Source of the DNA: Calamus simplicifolius
Lineage: Eukaryota > Streptophyta > Magnoliopsida > Arecales > Arecaceae
Direction: 5' to 3'
Assembly: GCA_900491605.1 (NCBI GenBank)
Contig: UESW01004361.1
Location: 136,094-200,093, forward strand
Length of the DNA stretch: 64,000 bases
How positions within the stretch are numbered: position 1 is the stretch's first letter; each line of letters begins with the position of its first letter. Shown here one piece after another: positions 24,201 to 36,200 of this stretch. A program made the translations under genes and the position numbers. Below the pieces are notes generated by a model. The model saw only the letters and a program-made list of their open reading frames with translations, was not told where the DNA came from and did not search any database.

Positions 24201-27200
24201 GTGGTGGCGGATCCTGTGCTCCTCGCAGAACTGGCGAAATTTGGAGTTGTCGAACTGCTTGCCGTTATCGGTGATTATGGTGTGGGGGAGGCCGAATCGG
24301 CAGATGATGGACCTCCACACAAAGTCTCGGGCCCGTGCCTCGGTAATTTGTGCGACCGCTTCCGCTTCGACCCACTTGGTGAAGTAGTCGATGGCGACAA
24401 ATAAGAATTTCCGCTGCCCGTCGCAAGCGGGAATGGGCCGAGGATGTCCATCCCCCATTTGGCAAAGGGCCAAGCGGAGGATATAGAAACTAGCTCGGCG
24501 GAAGGGAGTCTTTGGATGTTCGAATGTCTCTGGCAGGGTCACAGGCTCGGACCAGATCGTCCGCGTCTTTTTGCATGGTCGGCCAGTAATAGCCTTGTCG
24601 CAGCACTTGTGGCATAGGGACCGGCTTCCCAGATGGTTGCCGCAAATCCCTTCATGTACCTCCCGCAGAGCGTAGTCCGCTTCTGATGGGCGGAGGCACT
24701 AAGCAGCGGCATGGAAAAGACCGCTTGTAAAGTTGGTTGTCAATCAATACATAGTGGGTGGCCTGCAGCTTCAGCTTCCTAGCCTCTCTTCGGTCGGACG
24801 GAAGCGACCCTTCTTTGAGGTATTTGAGGATAGGGTCGAACCAGGATGGTTCGGCTCGACTTGCATCACGCGGTCGGCTTCCATGATGCTCGGCTTTTCC
24901 AGAGTCTCCAGGTGGAATTTTTGCTCGGCATCCATTGTCTCCGTGGTTGCCAGTCGGGAGAGTAGGTCGGCACGGGCGTTCTCGGATCTGGGAATCTGAA
25001 TAATTTCAAATTCGGAAAAATGGGGAAGCAAGTTACGCACCTCCTGGAGATATCGAATCATATTTGGTTCCCGAGCTTCAAACTCTCCCCGAACATGGCC
25101 GGCTACCAGCTGAGAGTCGGTGAAGGCGTTGAGCTTTTCCACCTTCAGGTTGCGGGCGATCCGGAGACCAGCTAGCAGGGCTTCATACTCGGCTTCGTTG
25201 TTGGAAGCCGGGAAGGAGAATCGGACGCCATACTCGAAGGTCATCCCCTCTGGGCTGGTGAGAACTAGACCTGCGCCGGAGTGATGGGCATTGGACGACC
25301 CGTCGACGTGGAGGAGCCACCGGGCTCCAGACTTTGGCTCTTCCAGAGAGTCTGGGGTAGAACCGTCCTCCGGGATGGTACACTCGAGGAGGAAGTCGGC
25401 CAGCACTTGAGCTTTGATGGCTGGGCGAGGCTGAAAATGTATGTCATGCTCGCTTAATTCGACGGCCCATTTGGTCATTCTCCCCGATGTCTCCGGACGA
25501 TGGATCACCGCCCTGATAGGTTGGTCAGTCAGGACCGTTACGGAATGTGCTTGAAATACGGCCGCAGCTTTCGACTGAGGTGATCAAGGCCAACACCATC
25601 TTTTCAATCCTGCTGTACCTCGTCTCCGCATCGCGGAGCAGCCTGCTCACATAGTAGATCGGCTTCTGGATCTTGCCTTCTTCTTTGACTAGCACCGAGC
25701 AAACCGCGCTCTCCGAAACAGCCAGGTACAAGAATAGGGTCTCTCCTGGGGTCGGACTACTGAGAAGCGGAGGCGAGCCGAGGTACTTCTTGAGTTCTTG
25801 AAATGATTTCTGGCACTCGGGAGTCCACTGGAAGTTTTTGGCCGATCGGAGAGTTTTGAAGAAGGGGAGGCATCTCTCGGCCGACCGCGCCACAAAGCGG
25901 TTAAGGGCCGCTATCCTCCCGGTTAGGCGCTGGACCTCTTTAACTGATGCTGGGGGCGCCATTTGTTGGAGAGCTTGAATCTTCTGGGGGTTAGCTTCGA
26001 TACCTCGCTGGGAGACCATGAAGCCGAGGAACTTCCCCGAGTTGACGCCGAAGGCGCACTTGGTCGGGTTGAGTTTCATCCCATATTTGCGCAACGTTGC
26101 AAAGCTCTCCGAGAGGTCCTCGACATGCTGTGACGCCTCCTTGCTTTTGACCAGCATGTCGTCCACATACACCTCCATGTTCCGGCCGATTTGCTCCTTG
26201 AACACCTTGTTGACCAGCCGCTGGTAGGTCGCCCCTGCATTTTTAAGACCGAAAGGCATAACTCGGTAACAGTAGGTACCTCGGTCGGTTATGAAGGCGG
26301 TCTTTTCTTCATCTTCGGGGGCCATTCGGATCTGATTATAGCCGGAATAGGCGTCCATGAATGACAGCATTTGGTGGCCTGAGGTGGCGTCCACGAGCTG
26401 ATCGATCCGAGGGAGGGGGAAGCTGTCCTTTGGGCAGGCTTTGTTGAGGTCGGTGAAGTCGATGCAGATCCTCCACTTGCCGTTCGACTTTTTCACCATG
26501 ACGACATTTGACAGCCAGTTCGGGTAATTCACCTCTCGGACGAAGTTGGCCTTTATGAGTTTGTCGACCTCTTCTTCAATGGCTTTTTGCCGCTCTGGGG
26601 CGAAGCTTCTTTTCTTCTGCTTGACAGGCCTGTGCCTCTCGTCCACATTGAGACGATGGACGAGGACCTCGGGGTCGATTCCCGGCATGTCGGAGGCGGT
26701 CCAGGCGAAGATGTCGGCATTGCTTTGGAGGAACCTGATCAACCTGTGCCGAGCTCTCCTTTGAGTAACGACCCGATCCTTATGGTTCGGTCGGGCCGAG
26801 CTTCGTCCAATGGTACTTCCTCCAATTCTTCTGCCGGTTCTCCCCGCTGTTCGGCGAAGTCCTCGCGAGCGTCTAGCCCGTCAACTTCGGGCATCCTAGA
26901 CTGAAGGCTCGTAACGAAACATTGCCGAGCCATGGCTTGACTTCCCCGAACCACGCCAACTCCTTGCTCGGTAGGGAACTTCATAGACAGATGCGGGATG
27001 GAGACAACTGCCTTGAGAGACATTAAACCAGGCCTGCCGAATATGGCGTTATATGGGGACCTGAGGTCGGTCACCAGGAAATCGGTCTGAACAATGGCCA
27101 CAAGGGGCCAGGTTCCCGCGCGGACCGTCAGGGTGACGATTCCTTCCGGGACGATGACGTCGCCGGTGAATCCCATCAGGGCGGAATCCACGGCTCGAAG

Positions 27201-30200
27201 GTTTTCCATGAGCAATTTCATCCTGGCAAACACACCGAGGTACAAAACGTTTACCGAGCTTCCACTATCAACAAGGATTCGGCTTACATCATAATTGTTC
27301 AAATTAAGGGATACAACTAGTGCGTCATCGTGGGGGAGTTGTACTCCCAAGAAGATCATCGTCGAAGAAGGAGAGTTCGCCGTGCGTGCCTTCTTTGGCG
27401 CTGATCATCTCTGCCGCCCTGGAGCTCGATCCGCCGGCCTCCTCAATCATGTTGATACGGCCAACCACGGGCGGATTGGTGGAGGAGGAAGTTGTGGGAG
27501 CTCGGGCTGGCGGTCACCTCCTTGTTGCTGCGGCTCGGGTGCCCTCCTAAACTGATCTAGCCGTCCCCGCCGAATCAACCTCTCTATTTCGTTCTTCAGC
27601 TGCCAACATTCTTCAGTGTCATGACCATGCTCCCTATGGTAGCGGCAGTATTTGGCGGGATCCCTTCGGTCGGGTTCCCTCGGAGAGGTACTGGCCGGGG
27701 AAGTTGGCGCTCTATCTCCATGAGGATCTGCGCCCGGGGCACAGTCAGCGGAGTATAGCGATCGAATCGCCTGGGAGGACTCCGGGAGCGATTCCTTGGC
27801 GGCAGTGGAGGGACTCTTTGGCGGCGAGGCGGACTTGGTCGACGGATGGGACGGTGTCTGTCGGGGACTTTGGGCTCTTGCTTCTTCTTTGCTTGCTCAG
27901 CGCGGGCCACTCTCCGCGACTCCTCGACCCTAGCGTACTTGTCCGCAAGGGCCATCATATCAGATAGACATGGGGGGTAGCTGACCTCCATTGCCAGATA
28001 GAAGTCGCTCTCCTTCGAAACTCCCCCCGCCAGGGCGGACATAGCCACCTCATGATTAAGGTGGTCCACCTCTAACATGGCCTTGTTGAAACGGCCAAGG
28101 TAGTTCCTCAAGGACTCCCCCTCTCTCTGCTTGACTTCGGAGAGGGAGTCGGATCTTCGTCGATGGCGGCGGCTGCTGACGAACTGGCCAATAAAAAGGT
28201 GGCTCAGCTCGTCGAATGAATCAATGGAACCCGGTTTCAAGGCGTTGAACCAGGTTCGGGCGGATCCTCTGAGGGTGGATGGGAAGGCTCGGCAGAGGAC
28301 CGCATCAGATGCTCCGTGGAACATCATTATTGACCGGAAGCTACTGAGATGGTCATCCGGATCAGTGGAGCCGTGATAGGGCTCGACGGCTGGCAGTTTG
28401 ACGTGGGAGGGAATCACTTCCTCCATGATTCCCTTAGAGAAAGGGATGCCCTGCTCCGCCTTGGGCTGGGGCAGATGGGTCTGCTTGGCGGCGTCCAGCT
28501 CCTGACGCATCTCTTGGATCTGACGGCGGATCTCCTCTCGCCGGTTAGAGGAGCTGGGCGCGAGAATCGCAAGGATGGCGTGGAATCATGGTGAGATGTC
28601 GCCGGGGAGAGGGAGCGGGCTCGCCGAGATCTGGGAGGATCTCTATCATAACCGGCTCGAGGGCTGGTTTGTCCCCCCTGGGGCGATGTGGGGGATCCGC
28701 CGACCCATGCGGATCAGAGGAGGAGGTCGCCGGCGAAGAAGAAATCGCCATTTCTTTCTGAGGATGCGAGCAGGAGGAGCTACAAGGCGCTCCTGTACCA
28801 GGTGGGTAAGGGCCTGGACTTGCTGGACCAGTGTAGCGAACTGGTCCTGGTCACCGGATGGCAGGCGGCGACGGAGTCTCGACAGGTGGGGTTGGCGCTG
28901 CAGCGCCAGTCGGATCAGGCCTCTGGGAGGCGACCTGATCTTGGGCATCAGAGGTTGCTCTCTCCGGTTGGCCATCAGAGAGGTTCTTCTCCGGATCTAG
29001 ATCCTTGTCTCCTTTCTTCAAGTTTTAATGGGACTTGAGGCCCTTCCTCTAGCGCCAATCTGTTGCCGCTGAAATCCGTCCTCCGACTCGGGCGCGGTCG
29101 ATCTCCAGGAAGAGGGGGGGCGGACCTGCAAAAGAAGCCCACACGCGGAGGGACGCTGGGGGTGGTCCTCCGCGGAAGACCCTCCGACGCTCAAGTCAGT
29201 GGAGAAGAAATCGGCGATCAACCAGACAGTGGGGAGGTGGATCTCTCCGGGAGACCTCTCCGGGGGCGGCCAATCGGAGGCTCCAGAAGGGCAGGAGCGC
29301 CGACGAGCTACCGGCGAGAGCAGGAGAGCAAGAGTGGGGGTGTAAGCATGCAAGTGTGCGTACAGAGTTGCGTACCTGAGGGAATCTGTGATTGTGATAT
29401 TTATAGACTGTCACCTGGGTCGTGAGCGCCTTCTGGAAGGTCCGGAGGTTGTTATGATATGGAGACGGACAGAATCAGGCCGTTGTGGGGCCGTTAGGTC
29501 CGTACCTGTTTGTTCAGGATCGACGGCTGGGAGAGCTCCTTGGTGTCTCGAGATCGGTTGAGTAGGCCTGGGGCGGTTACGATAGGCTTTAGGCCACGTC
29601 CCGATATGATTCCTGTCTAGGATGCCGTTCTGGTAGGCTCGGGCTCTCCCGCGTCAGGTTCCGCGGAGGTAGATAATAGGTTGTGGATCGCTCGAAGAGG
29701 CCGAGCTAAGGAAGCCCGAAAGAGCCGAGCTACGGGAGCCCGGAGGGGGCCGAGCTACGGAAGCCCGGAGGGGCCGAGCTACGGAAGCCCGGAGGGGGCC
29801 GAGCTACGGGAGCCCGGAAGGAATCGACCCCGAGGGACAAAGGGAGGAGGTTAGCCTTAGCCGCCTCGCACGGATATTAACGCAATGATGATTTTACCCC
29901 CCAACAGTTATATAGGTAAAAATAAGAATAAAAATGAAGTAGGAATTATTGTAGATAAAAGTCTAAAATATGAAGTTGTAGACATTAAGAGAATAGAAGA
30001 TAGAATAATTTTAATTAAACTAGCGATAGATGAGAAGTCAATAAATATTATTAGTACTTATGCTCCTTAAGTAGGTTTAGATAGTGTGACAAAGCAAAAT
30101 TTTTGGGAGGATATGTATGAATTAATTTAAGAGAATTTTACTGAAGAAAAAATATTTATTGAAGGTGATTTGAATAGACATGAAGAAAAGTATATGATAA

Positions 30201-33200
30201 GTTTTGAAAGAGTACATGGAAGTATGGATTTGGAAACAGAAATGAAGAGTTTTCGAGTTTGCAATGACATTTGATTTAGTATTAGCCAATACATATTTTA
30301 AAAAGAGGGATTCTCATTTGATAACTTTTAAAAGTGGATATAATGTTAGTCAAATAGATTTGTTCCTTACTAGAAAGACTGAGTGTTTTGTAAAGATTGT
30401 AAGGTTATACCAGGTGAGAGTCTAACAACACAACATAGATTAATGGTTATACATATATGTAAATGAAAGAGAAAGACTACAAGGTATAATAATTCAAGGA
30501 TTATGTGATGAAATTTAAAAGGAGATAAACTAATAACTTTTAAAGATAAAGTGATAAAGGAAGAAAAATGGAGTATAGATAGAGAGATCAATATCATTTG
30601 AAAAGAGATGATTAATAGTATTAGAAAAATAGCTATAGAGGTTTTAGAAGAGTCAAAAAAAAAGAACCATATGATAAGAAAATTTGGTGATGGAATAAGA
30701 AAGTTCAATTACAGTGCGACATAGAAAACTATCTACATGTAAGAATGGATAAGCATATAAAAACTATAAGATGGTTAAGAAAGAAGTTAAAAAGACGGTA
30801 TGGAAGGCTAAACATAAAGCATATGAAGAAAAATATCATAAGTTAGAAACTAAAGATGAAAAGAAAGACTTATATATAATTGCAAGAGGAAAAGACAAAA
30901 ACTAGAGATATGTTTTAGGTTAAATGCATTAAAGGTAATGATCAAAAAGTTTTAATTAAGGAGAAAGAAATAAAAAAAATGAAGAAGCAATTTTAATAAA
31001 TTATTAAATAAAAAATTATGTAGATAATTTAGGATCTATTAGCTCCATTGAGGATAAAGTTATAATATATACTCATAAAATTAGATCATCTGAAGTAAAT
31101 GAGGCTATAAAAGAGATAAAAGTAGGAAAAGCTGTAGGACTTGATAAGATTTTTACAGAAGTTCAAAATATTTAGGTGATGTTGGAGTAAATTGGGTGAG
31201 AATTTTATTGAATAAGATTTTAAGAACTAAAAAAAGCCTAATAAATGAAGAACAATATGATATCAATTTATAAGAATAAAGAAGATATTCAAAACTACTC
31301 TAATTATCGCGGTATCAAACTTATGAGTCAAATTATGAAACTTTGGGAGAGAGTAACTGAACATAGGTTGAAATGTACTGTAAAAATATTAGAGAATCAA
31401 TTTAGTTTTATTGTCAGAAAGGTCAACTATAAAGGTTATTTTCATCCTTAGAAGGTTAATATAGAAATATAAAGAAAAGAAACATGATCTTCATATGGTT
31501 TTTATTGATTTAGAGAAAGCATATGATAGGGTTTATAAAAAAATCTTATGATGGGTGCTAGAAAAAAAAGTAGTACTTTTTATGTATATTAACATAATAA
31601 AAGATATGTATGATGGAGCAGTTACTAGTGTAGAACTACTGGTTATAATATTAGCGAATTTTCTATTACAATAAGTTTACATTTGAGATATGCTTTTGTC
31701 TTTTTCTTTTTTCTTTAGTTATAAATGAGCTTACTAGACATATTTAGGATAATATTCCATGGTGCATATTATTGATAGATGATATAGTACTAATAGATGA
31801 AACTAAAGTTAGAGCTAATCGGAAGTTAGAATCATGATGAAATGCATTAGAATCTAAAAGTTTTAGGTTCAGTAGGATAAAGGTAAAATACATGGAATGC
31901 AATTTGAGTACGATTAGAAATGAAGATGAATATAAAACACAAATTAGGAACCATGAAGTTACTAAAAATGGTCTTTTTTGGTATTTAGGATCGATTATTC
32001 ATAAGGAGAGATTAAGAATGATGTTGTCCATAGGATTAAAGCAGGTTGAATAAAAATGAAGTATAATTAGTATATTATGTGATCATAGAGTACCTGCCAA
32101 GTTGAAGAAAAAGTTTTATAGGACAACCATAAGACTAGCTATGCTATGGTATGAAATATTGGGTAGTTAGAAAAATACACGTATGTGAGATGAATGTGGG
32201 AAAATGAGAATGTTAAGATAAATATGTAGTAATACAAGAAAAATAGGATAAGAAATGTAACCATTCGTAAAAAGGTAGCAATAGTTCCAATTAAGGATGA
32301 ATTAAAGGAGTCGAACTTCAATGATTTGGACATGTGTAACATAGATGCACCTATGTGAATAAGTGACTTGATATATGTAGAAGAAAAAAGAGATAGAGAT
32401 AGTGATAAAGAAAGGCTTAGAATCTTTGTATCATATAAAAAATATAATTCAAAACAAAGTTAAGTAGAGAAGAAGGATTCACCTAGCCGACCCAACTAGT
32501 TTGGGATTAAAGCTTTGTTGTTATTGTTTCTTTGTTGGAGTCCAAAGAGGTTGGGTTGATCTTAGTTGGTTTGCTTTATCCACTTTAGGTTCCAACCTCA
32601 AATAATAGTTGACTGATTCCACTATTTTAACTTCTTTTTTTTTCCCAATATTAAGTCTTTGAGAAAAGTGTTTCTTTATGTGATCAATAGCTTCTCATAA
32701 TTACCATTCTTTGAGCCATTTTATATATTCTTTTGATTGTCTTTGTTAGGTTATTTGGTGATATCAATTACAATTTTTACTGATTTAGTTTCTAGATACA
32801 GCTTTTTAATCCTTGCTATCTAACTTCTCTTTTAGTCAGATATAGTTTTTTGGCCTTTGTAAAGCTTAATACAATCATTTATCAAGTATGAAAAAAAATA
32901 CTCCCCCGCTAAATATTGGAAATCAGAACTTATAGATGCTAGTAATGATGTGATCTGGCCAATGGATTGTTTGATGGAGGAAAATATTCAGAATCAAATT
33001 ATTTAGCCTGTTGATAACCAAAAGTCCAACCCTAACAACCAGAGTAAAATGTATGAAAAAAGTTAGAAATATTTTTTTCCAACATTTGCTTCTATTTCTT
33101 AATAAGCAAATACAGTGGTGTTGATATCATCAGTTTACAAATAAGATGAATATTTTGATGATACAAATAATATAATCTATGATATACTTCTAGAAGATTC

Positions 33201-36200
33201 ATATTTTTGCCATGGAATGAATTATTTTAATGGCAAAGAAGGATGCATAACTTGAGCATACATAGTTGAGATAAGACTCCTTCAACAGGATTTAAAAAAA
33301 AAAAAAAATTGAAAGCATGCTGTAAAATACTACGTAGAAGAGAAGGATTTCGATAGGAAGTTTGCATGTCATTGTCTTTTGAGGTTCCTATTAGAGTTGG
33401 TCGAATTATGGCCTGCAAGACCAAACTGGTTTCTTCATAATTATGGAATTATAGTGTGTTAAAATGTTATGATCTCATACTTCATCAATGACTTCTGTTG
33501 AATATGTTAGTACTTGTCTTTCTAATGGATGAGTATCTATGTTATTACTCTTGAATTCACATATTTGCTTCAAGACTTCTTCAGTGTTGTGACCGAGGAA
33601 GCATATGTGCTTACAGGCCATGGTGTTTGTGGTGTGCATGTGGCGATTTCTTGGTAGGCAGAGCCATATGGTGCTGGCAGTGCAGTGGAGCAGCATCCCT
33701 CCTCATTCAGTAGTCGCATGACATCCACCACGGTCTCTTCTCCTCCCCTATGTTTTCTACTACTCCATTTAAACTGCATCCTAAATGGATTTGGGAAAGG
33801 AGAGGACAGGGTAATGATCAGCTGTGTGGAGTCAAACAGGGAATATGCTATTTGATGGTGTGAAAAACTATTGTTGGATGGTCATTGTCGCTCCTAATAG
33901 TCAGTATGGTTTAGGAAAGGAATGGGTATAGAGGAAGTAAAATAGATCAGTTTGGGGGTAGTTTCATCACAAAATACAGCTCCCTGCTGACACCTACAGT
34001 AATGGCCTTTTCCATTCTGTTGATGGGACTTTAACCCGAGATGTTTCTTGCAATATACATTGATATTATTCAGTTCAAGTCAATTTGTAAATCATAGGTC
34101 TTGATATGTAATATTGGGGGCAATATGCAAAAACACTATATATTTATGTCAAGAAGATCTGATGTCCTTTTTGCAAAATTCATTTTCTCAGTTCTTGTAA
34201 TAAACTTGATGACTTAATCCTGCAATTCTCTTTTTATTTACCACCTTAATTCTGAAAGAAGTAATGTGAATGTGTAGGACAAAGACAGTGAGGTAGCTTT
34301 CAACATGCATCGTATGCAGTAATGCTGAAGATTACATGTCTAAAATTTTTCATTTTATACAAATTTAAATGAGAGGAACTTTGTTCCAGATAAAACGTGA
34401 TTATCTATTATCAATCATATTCAGAGCAGAGAGTACTTTTTTCCAAACACTGAATTTTTGCCTCCATGGAGGACTAAATAACAAAATAACTGTAAATTAC
34501 AGAATGCTTCATCATTGTCTTTTTAATTTTTTGCAATTTCTTAGGTTCCATATTAGCTTTGCATATCCTTCTTGTCATTAACCCTGCACCTGTTTATGCA
34601 CTCATGCTACATCACTTGATGTTAAGTTGTGAACAGAATATGCAGGAGAGCAGTCATGTATTTTAAAATATCCTACATGCATATATCACCATATCTGCCA
34701 TATTTTTCCTGTATTTTTTTCCTTCTCACTGTATATGTTCATACTTTTACAGGACTAATTATTGGTAACTTTATGCATGCCATTACATACGTTTACAAAT
34801 TTAATAATGGAAACTTGTATGTTTGCCGGTCATATATAAACTTAAATGATTGGATATTCAGATGGATGTATTAACTTCAATCCTTTTATACTTTCTAATA
34901 AGATTTATGAAGGATACTTGCTTTTGTTTGTTGGGTGTTTGAAGGAACAACTAAAAGGAAAGAACTTCATGGAATGACCAGTGCCCATGCTTTATCTGGA
35001 ACTTGGGCTCACAGACCTGATAACGTAACATTGAGTGCATATCAAATAAATTTTGTTTGTGACCAAGAAGGTGAAGACTATTCTGGATTTGTTCTCTTAA
35101 TTGAAACAGTACTTGATGAAGATGTAGCAAATGCAGAAATGGAGCTCTTCTTGATTCCTAAAAAAGTCGTCAGGACATCCATTTCTCCATGTGGCAAAGT
35201 TCAATTAAATGAAGATCAGGTCTCTCTATAGATAAATTGAATTGTGATTTGCAAGTTTTTGTTTCTTCTTGGGAAGTTTCTTTTACTTTTGATTCTCTTA
35301 CCATATCATGGTTCTTTTCAGGTGAAAAAATCAAAATTGTTCCAAGAATTTTTTTTCAACGGTTTATTTGGTAAGTTGTTTAGTGGATCTAGATCATCTG
35401 GAGTACAGAGGGAATTCCTATTTAGGGCAGAACATAGCATACCATGGAGCTCTCTAAATATGTACTTGCTTTTACCCTTCGAGTCCCTGTCGCTTACCAA
35501 TTATGATACTCCGAACATCAACTGGAAGGCGATTGATGCATGTGCATCTGCTGTGGAATATCTGAGAAACATATATTCACTAAATGGTGATTATTGTTCT
35601 GAATGTTCACTAGATAGAAGTTCAAATCCACATGGAGCAACAAGTGAAAGCTCAGACAACATCATTCACTTGGCTAACAAATCTCTTAGTTCTGAGTGCC
35701 TTAAAGATTCAGTGGTTTTGTCCATTCATACTGGGAGGATTTATTCTGTTCTTGAAGTGATAGATGATATTACTACAGAGTCTCCATTTGATGAGATTTT
35801 TGATGCAAACCATCACAGTTCGCTTCATTCATAGACTACTACTACCAAAAGTAAGTGTTTTCTTTTTTTCTTTTTTTTTTTCAGGGGGGTGGTGTGTGGC
35901 TAGAATATTGGTTATTGTTCCTTATGCTATATCTCTTTTCTTCCATGCTGAAGATTTTCTAATAATACATACCTCTGCACATACAGGTACAATATTGTAC
36001 TTCAATATCCAGGACAGCCACTACTGTTGCTAAAGCAAAGCCATAACCCACACAATCTTTTTTTAAAATCAAAATTGGATGGTCTGTGAAATATGCTCTC
36101 ATATGCATCTACTCCTAATATATCGTCATGCTATCCATTTTTATGGTTTTTGGATTTCATATGATAGCTTTATAAATGTTGTTTTTCAAATGAAAATGCA

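Larger units (their letters stand above)
1225..29906 (-). mobile_element. Outer Tat-lineage Ty3/gypsy LTR retrotransposon, interrupted by a second copy of the same family
   Basis: Bounded by LTRs at 1225-2320 and 29061-29906 (TG...CA ends) and flanked by the 5-bp duplication gttat at 1220-1224 and 29907-29911. Genes read on the minus strand: gag about 28975-27400, protease 27359-26900, reverse transcriptase 26742-25525, RNase H 25508-24771, integrase 24720-23622. A gene on the plus strand (2736-5398, continuing at 18984-19270) lies between pol and the left (3') LTR, which is diagnostic of Tat-lineage elements with an antisense ORF. The element is inserted in the RTE LINE and is itself interrupted at 5404-18983. 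Without the insert it is about 15.1 kb. Confidence 0.93.
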
